From assembly GCA_016290325.1 (NCBI GenBank), contig JAEETL010000023.1:1-42455 (forward strand): a stretch of 42,455 nt of DNA, read 5' to 3'. How positions within the stretch are numbered: the first letter of the stretch is position 1; every line of letters begins with the position of its first letter. Position numbers and translations under genes: made by a program. Positions 1 to 7,712 of this stretch are shown in pieces. The notes beneath the pieces were generated by a model, which had not been told where the DNA came from, searched no databases, and saw only the letters and a program-made list of their open reading frames with translations. The stretch comes from Muribaculaceae bacterium. Its GTDB lineage: Bacteria; Bacteroidota; Bacteroidia; Bacteroidales; Muribaculaceae.

Positions 1-1197
1 AACAAGTTGGCGTTTGACTATGCCGTGAAGGTTCAAGTATGGAATGTGGCGGTGACAAGCATATTAAACATGTCGAATATGATGCGTGAAAAGGATGATA
101 TCCAATTGATTAAACCTGAACTTGACCATTTCAAGAGTCTCGCACTGAACGACAGTGTCGAGATGTTGCAGTGCACTCGCATGTTCTGCGAGGGTTTGGA
201 AGCCTATTTTGATGGCCATTATTCCCAAGCATTGAAATGCTATGAGCAGATGGAAGTTGAGGCTCAGCGCCTTATGACCAATCGCCAGCAGTGCATCATC
301 AAGGCTGTGCAACAAAAAAGTATGGTGTTGCTTGCCTTGAAACGCTATGACGACGCCTTTGCCTGTCTCCAGCAGATTGAAAAAATCGCCCAAGAGCAAA
401 AATTACAGAGTGAGCTCATTGATGTTTATCGGTCTATGACTCACTTCTATTCAGCGACAGGTAATCAGCAACTGGCCGCCAAAATTGAATATAAGTATCT
501 GAAAGCCAGGGATGAGTTTATTCACAAAAGCCATGTCGAAAAGCTAGAGAAGTCTAGGTTTTTGAATGAGATGCGTCGTGTCAATGAGCAGGTGGAGGAG
601 ATTCAGGCCAAGCATGAACGTGCGCATCAGCTGTTGCTCATGATGAGCATGATTGCCGCTATCATCTTGGTTGCCCTGGTGTTGCTTGTGCGCAGCTATA
701 TCAAGCAACGCAACTATATCAGGCACCTGTATGAGAAAAACGTGCAGTTGCTCGATCAGCCAGAAACGGTTCATCACCCCATCCCCCACGAGGCTGAGAC
801 ACAAGAGGAAACGGTTCCGAAGTATCAGGGTATGCTTGACCAGGAGAGCAAGGATCGCCTTTTTGACCAAATCAAGCAGGTGATGGATGACGTCTCAATC
901 ATTTGCCAACCTGATTTCTCATTGCAACAGTTGGCCGAGCATGTGGGTAGCAACTATAAGTATGTGTCACAGGTGGTCAATGAATGCTATGGCAAGAGTT
1001 TCAAACAGGTGCTCAACGAACAGCGCGTGCGCGAGGCTTGTCGCATCCTCAATGACACCGACCAGTCATCTCACTTGACCATCGAGGCCATTGCGGCCGA
1101 CCTGGGTTTCAATTCCCGCAGCAATTTCACCGTCACGTTCAAGCGCATCACGGGTATCTCGCCATCAGACTTCATGAAGATGGCTAAGGAAAAATAG
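1..1197 (+). CDS. Membrane-anchored TPR/AraC-family transcriptional regulator (5' end missing)
   Basis: The reading frame is open to the window edge, so the true start lies upstream; 398 codons are visible. Roughly the first 200 residues are helical with TPR-like pairs (for example around the GHYSQALKCYEQM stretch). A hydrophobic transmembrane helix follows at about residues 209-231, counted from the TTG at position 7. A charged linker leads to a C-terminal AraC-type double helix-turn-helix at about 309-392, with LAEHVGSNYKYVSQVV in the first helix-turn-helix and IAADLGFNSRSNFTVTFKR in the second. The layout (TPR sensor, one membrane helix, cytoplasmic AraC domain) is common in Bacteroidetes and suggests signal transduction from periplasm to DNA. 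It lies directly upstream of the secreted-protein and peptidase array, with two dyad-symmetric sites in between, so it may control that array; this is inference. Confidence 0.85.
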   Translation, partial: NKLAFDYAVKVQVWNVAVTSILNMSNMMREKDDIQLIKPELDHFKSLALNDSVEMLQCTRMFCEGLEAYFDGHYSQALKCYEQMEVEAQRLMTNRQQCIIKAVQQKSMVLLALKRYDDAFACLQQIEKIAQEQKLQSELIDVYRSMTHFYSATGNQQLAAKIEYKYLKARDEFIHKSHVEKLEKSRFLNEMRRVNEQVEEIQAKHERAHQLLLMMSMIAAIILVALVLLVRSYIKQRNYIRHLYEKNVQLLDQPETVHHPIPHEAETQEETVPKYQGMLDQESKDRLFDQIKQVMDDVSIICQPDFSLQQLAEHVGSNYKYVSQVVNECYGKSFKQVLNEQRVREACRILNDTDQSSHLTIEAIAADLGFNSRSNFTVTFKRITGISPSDFMKMAKEK

Positions 1198-1210
1198 AAT
1201 CGTCACCCGA

Positions 1211-1275
1211 GGCATGATTCACTGAAACATGCCCATCAATACTGGGTTTTTCGTTCTGTTTCACTGAAACAGAAC
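1211..1275. promoter_or_regulatory. Twin dyad-symmetric sites 42 bp apart
   Basis: There are two 23-bp dyads. Site 1 is 1211-1233 (arms GGCATG/CATGCC plus an inner TTC/GAA around ACT). Site 2 is 1253-1275 (perfect arms GTTCTGTTTC/GAAACAGAAC around ACT). Both share the core TTCACTGAAACA (1218-1229 and 1260-1271), and their centres are 42 bp apart, about four helical turns. They lie just upstream of the promoter at 1294-1325. They could be paired regulator-binding sites or RNA hairpins at the end of the upstream gene. A weak terminator-like CCCA/TGGG stem followed by T5 (1232-1251) sits between them. Confidence 0.55.
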
Positions 1276-1293
1276 ACGGCCAAAGGGCATTTT

Positions 1294-1325
1294 CTTGGAA
1301 AAGAAGATGCCCTGCTCTAATTTTG
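1294..1325 (+). promoter_or_regulatory. Bacteroidetes-type promoter for the secreted protein at 1432
   Basis: The -33-like box CTTG (1294-1297), a 20-bp spacer and TAATTTTG (1318-1325) match TAnnTTTG. This predicts a leader of about 100 nt before the ATG at 1432. The gene at 2764 is probably served by the same promoter. Confidence 0.6.
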
Positions 1326-1431
1326 TGGTATCAAATATCGGCGCTAATGGCAGCCTGTTCACGGTACAGCCGACATTACCATCCCGCTAACCCAAATTAT
1401 TAACTATACTTCTAATTAAAATTCTTTATTT

Positions 1432-2718
1432 ATGAAAAAGTTATCTCTACTTTTGGTCTTAACGGCCCTTGTGTTTAATGTGACAGCCGGTGTTCAGGTG
1501 AAGTCTCATCGTCCGCTCACCGATTACCGTTCACTCACTCCTCAAGAGGAGATGGCTGCAGGCAACAGCCTCAACCTGGCCACCGTTCAGGCTGGCGCCA
1601 AGGACGAAGTGCCGACTGTGATCTCGGAGGTCCCCGAGGGTGATCTCAAGACTTATTATCGCACTGGTGGTTATATCTATCACAAGTTCCTTGAAACAGG
1701 AATCACCGAATTTGAAGATGTCATGAATGTTGTCTTTGCCGAAGGTGGCAAGGTTTACATCCAAAATCCCATTACCACGCTCACTAACGGCAATTGGGTG
1801 GAGGGCACCTATAACCAGGAGACTGGCATCATCAGCATTCCTACAGGCCAGTGTGTTTCATGGATGGCCCAATACGGCTATGGCGGCCTGCTGGTGTGGG
1901 GCCACACCTGGTATGAGCAGATTGACTGGGACTATGACTACGACGAACCCGTATATTGGCTCTATGGCGCCTACGACCCCGATGTGACCGAAATCCGCTA
2001 CCAGGTTGAGGGCAACACCATCACGCTGCTCGACGGACAGGGCGACGTGTGGGCTCCCTATCCCGAGTGGGGTAACACCACAGGGCCTTGCCTGATATAC
2101 ACCGACAATCATGAGTGGGCCAATGTGCTGCAGTTCAGCACAGTTGCAGTCCTCAATGACGAGGGCCCCATCATTCCTGCTAATCCTACTGCCGACGAGT
2201 GGTATGACTGCGGTAATGACTGGGCAACCAGTAAATTCTATTTTACCCTGCCCACCACCGATGTTGAGGGTAATCCCCTTGATCCCACTAAGCTGAGTTA
2301 CAGTATCTTCCTTGATGATGACCAAATCTTCACCTTTGAGTATTGGGACTATGACTATGACATTGAGGATGACATGACCGAGATACCTTACAGTATTTAC
2401 TCCGACGGCTATGACGTTACCGACCACATGATTTACATCTATGGCACTAACAACAGTTACTGGCCCCTGTTCACTTGGCGCATAGGTATCCAGGTTTACT
2501 ACACCGACCATGGTGTCAAGACTGCCAGCGACATTGTTTATCTTGAGGTGTTCCCCAGCCCGGAAACTGCTGTCGGCGAGATAAATGCCATCAAGACCGT
2601 TGATTGTGTTCGCTACTATAACATGGCAGGTCAGGAAATGGCTCAGCCTAGCGGCATGACCATCCAGGTGACCACCTATAGCGATGGGTCGAGCACTACA
2701 GTCAAGATCATGAAGTGA
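1432..2718 (+). CDS. Secreted protein of unknown function with a sorting-like C-terminal tail
   Basis: The product has 428 residues. It begins with a clear signal peptide (about residues 1-19, MKKLSLLLVLTALVFNVTA). The mature part is rich in Tyr, Trp, Asp and Gly, with several DYDYD-like acidic/aromatic clusters, and looks like an all-beta exported protein. I recognise no catalytic motif. The last 45 or so residues (YYNMAGQEM, then IQVTTYSDGSS, ending KIMK) resemble the C-terminal tail of the large peptidase at 36691-40146 (YYNMSGVQS, IVVTRYKSG, KVMR). That suggests a shared C-terminal sorting or anchoring module. It lies 45 nt upstream of the first dockerin peptidase and is probably co-transcribed with it. 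A cell-surface role linked to the peptidases is inference. Confidence 0.8.
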   Translation: MKKLSLLLVLTALVFNVTAGVQVKSHRPLTDYRSLTPQEEMAAGNSLNLATVQAGAKDEVPTVISEVPEGDLKTYYRTGGYIYHKFLETGITEFEDVMNVVFAEGGKVYIQNPITTLTNGNWVEGTYNQETGIISIPTGQCVSWMAQYGYGGLLVWGHTWYEQIDWDYDYDEPVYWLYGAYDPDVTEIRYQVEGNTITLLDGQGDVWAPYPEWGNTTGPCLIYTDNHEWANVLQFSTVAVLNDEGPIIPANPTADEWYDCGNDWATSKFYFTLPTTDVEGNPLDPTKLSYSIFLDDDQIFTFEYWDYDYDIEDDMTEIPYSIYSDGYDVTDHMIYIYGTNNSYWPLFTWRIGIQVYYTDHGVKTASDIVYLEVFPSPETAVGEINAIKTVDCVRYYNMAGQEMAQPSGMTIQVTTYSDGSSTTVKIMK

Positions 2719-2763
2719 ATCAATCATTATAGGAGTTAATAATTATCTAAATCTTTTTACATC

Positions 2764-5130
2764 ATGAAGAAATTCTTATTCTTTACCGTCCTCATCTTTG
2801 CTGCCATGCAAGTGACGGGTGCTAATGTGGACTTGGCTACCGCAAAGGCTACCGCTCAACAGTATGCAGTGAGCAAGATGACCAAGGGCCAGCTGGTGGC
2901 CCCCTCGTCTGTTGATGTCAAACTGGTCAAGCAGGAGATGAACTCCGAGCAGCCTGGCACAGCAGTGTACTACATCTTCAACACCAACGATCATTTCATC
3001 ATCATTTCGGGTGATGACCGTGCCAGGACCGTGCTCGCTTATGGTGACCGTCCCATCGGCGACATTAACCGTATGCCTGCCAACATGAAGTACTGGCTGG
3101 GCATCTACAAGCAGGAACTTGAATACCTGCAGGCCCATCCCGAACTGCAGGCCGATCAGTCGCTCAATGCCGTTCCCACGAGGGGTGTCAGCATCGAGCC
3201 GCTGCTCACGGCCATGTGGGATCAGCAGGAGCCTTACTACAACCACTGCCCGGTGTATAACGGCCAGTTGTGTGTGACGGGCTGCCCCGCCACCTCGTTG
3301 GCGATGGTGTTCTACTACTGGAAATTCCCCGTGGACCCTGTGCCCGCTGTGAGTGGCTATAGCACCTACAGCTACGATTTCCAGGTTGAAGCTTTGCCCG
3401 GAACGACCTTTGACTGGGAGAACATGATCGACGATTACAGGTCTGGCTATACCGAGGCTCAAGCCGATGCCGTAGCCTGGCTGATGCGCTATATCGGCCA
3501 GGAGGAGGAGATGGATTACACTCCCACGGGCAGTGGTGCCTATGGCAGCGACATCCTGCGTGCCGTCAAGTTCTTCGGCTATAACAGCGAGACGGCTGCG
3601 ATCTATTACAAAAACTCCTATAACAATAACACGTGGGCTGCCATGATTCAGGAGGAACTGGTCAACAACCGACCCATCGTGTATTGCGGCTATGACAGTT
3701 ATGCCGGAGGCCATGCTTTCAACGTTGATGGCTATGACGCTTCAGACGACACTTACCACATCAACTGGGGCTGGAGCGGCGATTACAACTGCTACTGTGC
3801 GCTCAATGCCTTTACCGATGGTGAATATAACTTCACTGATGACCAGCAGATGGTCATCGGTATCCAGCCGCCCTATCTGGGCCCGACGATTACTGCCAGC
3901 GCCCTGAACATGGCCATCGAGTCCTATGCCGAGAAGTCGGCTACCCAGGTGCTCTCGGTCTTCGGCTACTACCTCGACCATGACGTGACCGTTACCCTCG
4001 ACGACCCCAATGGTGTCTTCTCGATTGACGTTAACCATATCGCCTTGAGCGAGGTCGAGAGCGGAAAGGACATCACCATTACCTATGCTCCTCAGGAGGT
4101 TGGCACCCACAACGCTACCATCACCCTGAGCAGCGAGAATGCCGAGGACGTAGTCATCAGAATCGTGGGCACCTCTGTGTTTGAGAAGCACGACCCCGTG
4201 ATGCTTGAGGCCAATGAGGACTTCATCAAGCTCACCGAGTTCCGTGCCGATTGGACCGATGAGACCCCTGCCAAGAATGTAGAGAGCTACACTCTCGAGG
4301 TGGGTACCAAGGCCATCGCCGCTCTGCTGGGCGAAACCGACTGGAGTGACTGCACCTATCAGAGCAGCAGTGTGATTTCCCACTGGCAGGACTATTTCCC
4401 CGAGGGCTGGGAGTATCAGGGTAGCCAGCTCTTCATCGGCAATGGTTGCCTCCAGCTGAGTTCTGGCGGTGCCATCATCTCTCCCGAATATGATTTGATG
4501 ACGGTTTATGACAAGGTCACCGTCAAGATGCGTGCCCAGAGTTATAGTTCGTGGTACAACTCGGGTGTAACCATCTCTACTAGCCTGCAATCCGTGCATG
4601 TGGACCTTGCCACCCAGTACACCGATTATGTCTTCGTCCTGGATTGCGCTGACATCGAGCGGATTACCATCCGTGGCGACTACTATCCCAACAATTATGG
4701 CCAGATCGAGAGCATTCAGATTTATGCCGGCGATGCCAGTGAGCCCGCGAAGCTCAGGGCCGTTAATGAGGAAGGCGATGCCACCTACCGTCTCATCACC
4801 GGCATCACTCCCGACAAGTTCTACACAGTTAAGAACCTGACAGCCGGCGGCACCTTCTTCTTCCGCGTGAAGGCCCATTACACCGACGACACCTGGAGCC
4901 CTTGGAGCAAGGCCAAGACCGTTGTCCTGCATGGTGAAGGACATGGCTATGCTGTTGGCGACGTGAATCACGACGGTTTTGTGACTATCGCCGATGTGAC
5001 TGAACTTATCGACATGCTGTTGGGCGGCAATGACACTGCATGCTCGATCTGTGCCGACGTGAATGGCGATGAGAATGTGACCATCGCCGACGTGACCGAG
5101 CTTATCGATATGCTGCTGGGCGGCAATTGA
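2764..5130 (+). CDS. C10 (streptopain-like) cysteine peptidase 1 with dockerin repeats
   Basis: The product has 788 residues. Order of parts: signal peptide (1-20), Spi-type inhibitory prodomain (about 21-130, with VYYIFN and ISGDDR motifs), and peptidase C10 domain (about 140-370). The predicted nucleophile is Cys174 in GCPATS and the general base His317 in GGHAFNVDG; Asn334-Trp335 lie in NWGW. Next come an ASPM/Hydin-like beta domain (about 373-470) and an FN3-like domain whose two halves (about 477-512 and 675-722) are separated by an inserted beta-rich module. A dockerin-type pair starts at Asp733 (DVNHDG and DVNGDE loops). Streptopain relatives are exported as zymogens and cut proteins extracellularly. 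A CxxC (Cys760/Cys763) lies between the dockerin halves. First of five tandem paralogues, probably co-transcribed with the gene at 1432; a strong terminator follows. Confidence 0.92.
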   Translation: MKKFLFFTVLIFAAMQVTGANVDLATAKATAQQYAVSKMTKGQLVAPSSVDVKLVKQEMNSEQPGTAVYYIFNTNDHFIIISGDDRARTVLAYGDRPIGDINRMPANMKYWLGIYKQELEYLQAHPELQADQSLNAVPTRGVSIEPLLTAMWDQQEPYYNHCPVYNGQLCVTGCPATSLAMVFYYWKFPVDPVPAVSGYSTYSYDFQVEALPGTTFDWENMIDDYRSGYTEAQADAVAWLMRYIGQEEEMDYTPTGSGAYGSDILRAVKFFGYNSETAAIYYKNSYNNNTWAAMIQEELVNNRPIVYCGYDSYAGGHAFNVDGYDASDDTYHINWGWSGDYNCYCALNAFTDGEYNFTDDQQMVIGIQPPYLGPTITASALNMAIESYAEKSATQVLSVFGYYLDHDVTVTLDDPNGVFSIDVNHIALSEVESGKDITITYAPQEVGTHNATITLSSENAEDVVIRIVGTSVFEKHDPVMLEANEDFIKLTEFRADWTDETPAKNVESYTLEVGTKAIAALLGETDWSDCTYQSSSVISHWQDYFPEGWEYQGSQLFIGNGCLQLSSGGAIISPEYDLMTVYDKVTVKMRAQSYSSWYNSGVTISTSLQSVHVDLATQYTDYVFVLDCADIERITIRGDYYPNNYGQIESIQIYAGDASEPAKLRAVNEEGDATYRLITGITPDKFYTVKNLTAGGTFFFRVKAHYTDDTWSPWSKAKTVVLHGEGHGYAVGDVNHDGFVTIADVTELIDMLLGGNDTACSICADVNGDENVTIADVTELIDMLLGGN

Positions 5131-5160
5131 TTAATTGCTTAGCTTGCAATACCGCAACTT

Positions 5161-5202
5161 GGGGTTCGGGTGCTCGCCGCACCTGAACCCCTGTCTTTTT
5201 TT
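5161..5202 (+). terminator. Rho-independent terminator after peptidase 1
   Basis: A 12-bp GC-rich stem (5161-5172 with 5180-5191, one G-T wobble) and a 7-nt loop are followed by a TCTTTTTTT tract. It lies 30 nt after the peptidase 1 stop. Confidence 0.85.
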
Positions 5203-5240
5203 GTGTGTAGCAGTAACCCGTACAAATAAAGTGCGAAATG

Positions 5241-5271
5241 ATTGTTTTTTCAATAAGTTGAATTATCTTTG
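5241..5271 (+). promoter_or_regulatory. Bacteroidetes-type promoter for peptidase 2
   Basis: ATTG (5241-5244), a 19-bp spacer and TATCTTTG (5264-5271) match the -33/-7 pattern. It lies after the peptidase 1 terminator and about 88 nt before the peptidase 2 ATG, so peptidase 2 is transcribed separately. Confidence 0.7.
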
Positions 5272-5358
5272 CGGTGCTTAAGATTGATACTACACTCTTT
5301 TATCAGATTTGACTCTTAACATAAACACTTTTTTAAACCTTTTGATTCACTGTTACAC

Positions 5359-7497
5359 ATGAAGAAGATTTTATTGTTTGCGGCACTATTGCTGATGGTG
5401 TCGCCTTTGGCAATAGGTGCCAACGTGGATGCGTCAGCAGCACGAGCCTCAGCCGAACGTTTCTTACTGAATCAGTCCTCTGGTCGCTTCACGGCTACCG
5501 TTTCCGGCATCCAGCTCGTTCATGCTGAGATGAACTCCAAGTTGGCAGCCACGCCTGTTTATTACATTTTCAACAGTTCTAACGGCTTTGTCATCATCGC
5601 AGGCGATGACCGTGCCCAGGAGATTCTAGCCTACGGCGACGGCAATTTTGACATGAGCGCGATGCCCGAGAATATGAAATTCTGGCTTGGAACCTACAAG
5701 GACCAGATTGAATACTTGCAGGCCCATCCTGGGATGGAAGCCAAGAAAACGGCATTGAAGACCACTCGTATAGTGACCATTGAGCCCATGCTTGAGGCCA
5801 AGTGGGACCAAGGCTATCCCTATTATAACCAGTGCCCCATGGACGGTGACCGCCGCGGTTTGACCGGTTGTGCCACCACCTCTCTTGCTCAGGTGTTCTA
5901 CAAGTGGCAGTATCCCACACAGCCCACACCATCTGTTCCGGGCTACACGACCCGCACGCGCCATTTTGAGTTGGCAGCGCTACCTCCCATTACTTTTGAT
6001 TGGGCCAATATGTTGCCTGTATACAATTATAGTGCTAACGATACCCAGAGGAATGCCGTGGCATGGTTGATGCGTTATATCGGCCAGGCCGAGGAGATGG
6101 ACTACACCAACGAGGGTAGCGAGGCTTGGGAGAATGATATCATCAGGGCTTGCCATCTGTTTGGCTATGTGGATGCACGTGTCGAGTACAAAGCGACGCT
6201 TAACTTTGATACTCATGGCGAAAACATGATCATCAACGATGCCGATTGGAGTGTTATGCTCCAGGATGAGCTTGCCGCTGGCCGCCCCGTCGTGTATTGC
6301 GCTTACAGCTATAGTAATGCCTATGACCAGTTCTATGGCCACGCCTTCAATGTTGACGGCTATGATGCCAGCAACGGCATGTATTCCATCAACTGGGGCT
6401 GGAGCGGCACGGGCAACGGATATTTTGCTTTGCGCGCGTTTGCCAACCAGGGTTATAGCTACAACTTGGGTGAATTGATGGTGATGGGCATCGAACCGCC
6501 CGCGCCCATCGAGGCCTATGATCCCGTGATGCAGCCTGCCGACAGTGCTTATATCACCATGACCTCGTTCCGTGCGGACTGGACCGATGAGACACCCGCC
6601 GAGAACGTGACCAGCTACACCCTTGAGGTGAACACCGACGACGGTACCGAGCCTGGCGTTTATGAAATGGTCCTCACCGAGAGTTTCCCCTATGCCACAT
6701 CCAATGAATCGACACCAATTAGGAATATTGATAACTACACTGTCACCCAGGGCTGGGCTTGCAGTAACGCTTACGAAGCCCGCGGTGGTATCCGACTGGG
6801 TGGTGGTGGCAATGTGGGTACGCTCACAACGCCGGCTCTCGACATGACTCAGAGTGGCGGTAAGATGACGGTCATGCTGACCATGAAGCCCTATCAGTCG
6901 GCTGATTCCGACGTGCCTGTCAGCATCTCGTGTGGTAGCAGCGTGGAAAACGTTGTGGTGAATGCTGAGCAGATTTATACCGTTGTCCTGAACTGTGAAG
7001 CCGATGAGAACCAGAAGGTGACCATCACTGGCGGTGACGGCTCCAATACCAAGCGCGTGGTCGTTACACAGGTGGACATCTACAGCTCGACCAACAATGC
7101 AGCCAAGATGATCTTCGCCTTGCCCACCGAAACCGGTGACGCCGATAGCCGAATTATTACCGATATCACTGACAAGTTCTACACCGTGACGGGTCTGGCC
7201 GAGGGTGGCACATTCACCTACAGGGTTAAGGCCTATTATGTGAATGGCACCCAGAGTGCGTGGAGCAACGTCGAGACGGTAACCCTGGGCGACTTTGGCC
7301 CTGCGCCTCATGGCTATTCAACGGGTGACGTGAACCACGACGGTGATGTGACCATTAAGGACGTGACCGACCTGATTGACTACCTGCTGGGTAGTGATAC
7401 GGGCATCTGCACCACCTGTGCCGATGTTTCAGGCGACAACATGGTGACTATCAAGGATGTGACCGACCTCATCGATATGTTGTTGAGTGCTCATTGA
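5359..7497 (+). CDS. C10 cysteine peptidase 2 with dockerin repeats (short form)
   Basis: The product has 712 residues, the shortest of the five. It has a signal peptide (about 1-20), Spi-like prodomain and C10 domain with predicted Cys171 (GCATTS), His328 (YGHAFNVDG) and Asn345 in NWGW. The ASPM/Hydin-like module present in the other four is missing: the chain runs from the end of the C10 domain (MGIEPPAP) straight into the FN3-like half (TSFRADWTDETPAENV). The FN3 insert differs from that of peptidase 1 and starts with an extra acidic stretch. The C-terminal dockerin pair starts at Asp657 (DVNHDGDVTIKD, DVSGDNMVTIKD), with CTTC (Cys684/Cys687) between the halves. It has its own promoter and terminator. 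Module loss relative to its neighbours points to shuffling after duplication. Confidence 0.92.
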   Translation: MKKILLFAALLLMVSPLAIGANVDASAARASAERFLLNQSSGRFTATVSGIQLVHAEMNSKLAATPVYYIFNSSNGFVIIAGDDRAQEILAYGDGNFDMSAMPENMKFWLGTYKDQIEYLQAHPGMEAKKTALKTTRIVTIEPMLEAKWDQGYPYYNQCPMDGDRRGLTGCATTSLAQVFYKWQYPTQPTPSVPGYTTRTRHFELAALPPITFDWANMLPVYNYSANDTQRNAVAWLMRYIGQAEEMDYTNEGSEAWENDIIRACHLFGYVDARVEYKATLNFDTHGENMIINDADWSVMLQDELAAGRPVVYCAYSYSNAYDQFYGHAFNVDGYDASNGMYSINWGWSGTGNGYFALRAFANQGYSYNLGELMVMGIEPPAPIEAYDPVMQPADSAYITMTSFRADWTDETPAENVTSYTLEVNTDDGTEPGVYEMVLTESFPYATSNESTPIRNIDNYTVTQGWACSNAYEARGGIRLGGGGNVGTLTTPALDMTQSGGKMTVMLTMKPYQSADSDVPVSISCGSSVENVVVNAEQIYTVVLNCEADENQKVTITGGDGSNTKRVVVTQVDIYSSTNNAAKMIFALPTETGDADSRIITDITDKFYTVTGLAEGGTFTYRVKAYYVNGTQSAWSNVETVTLGDFGPAPHGYSTGDVNHDGDVTIKDVTDLIDYLLGSDTGICTTCADVSGDNMVTIKDVTDLIDMLLSAH

Positions 7498-7521
7498 TGC
7501 ATCTGTAGGATTATGGATTTC

Positions 7522-7555
7522 AATAGGCTCAAGTGATTTGGCGCTTGAGCCTATT
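7522..7555 (+). terminator. Perfect 12-bp hairpin after peptidase 2
   Basis: AATAGGCTCAAG (7522-7533) pairs perfectly with CTTGAGCCTATT (7544-7555) around a 10-nt loop, 24 nt after the stop. The T-tract is poor (TTTG), so termination may be weak or rely on RNA processing. Confidence 0.6.
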
Positions 7556-7712
7556 TGATAAAAGTTCCACCCGCTGCTAATAAACGGTTTAAGAGAATAA
7601 GTGCCATAGTATTAATGAGTTATCTTGCTTTTAATATAAGTGGATTTTGCAGCGAGTATTATTGATAACACGAATCGACGATATCATTATTAACCTTCTA
7701 ATGATTAACTAC

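Noticed and set aside
3742..4971. Long antisense reading frame (409 codons) opposite peptidase 1
   Set aside because: It mirrors the codon pattern of the real gene, has no signal peptide or family motif, and similar antisense frames lie opposite every peptidase.
5980..7311. Long antisense frame (443 codons) opposite peptidase 2
   Set aside because: Rich in His, Ile, Val and Gly as expected from the complement of GAC/GGT/ACC codons; the sense frame has full domain content.
7597..7649. Promoter for peptidase 3
   Set aside because: TATCTTG (7621) and GGATTTTG (7642-7649) only partly match the -7 box and have no -33 partner at 19-21 bp.
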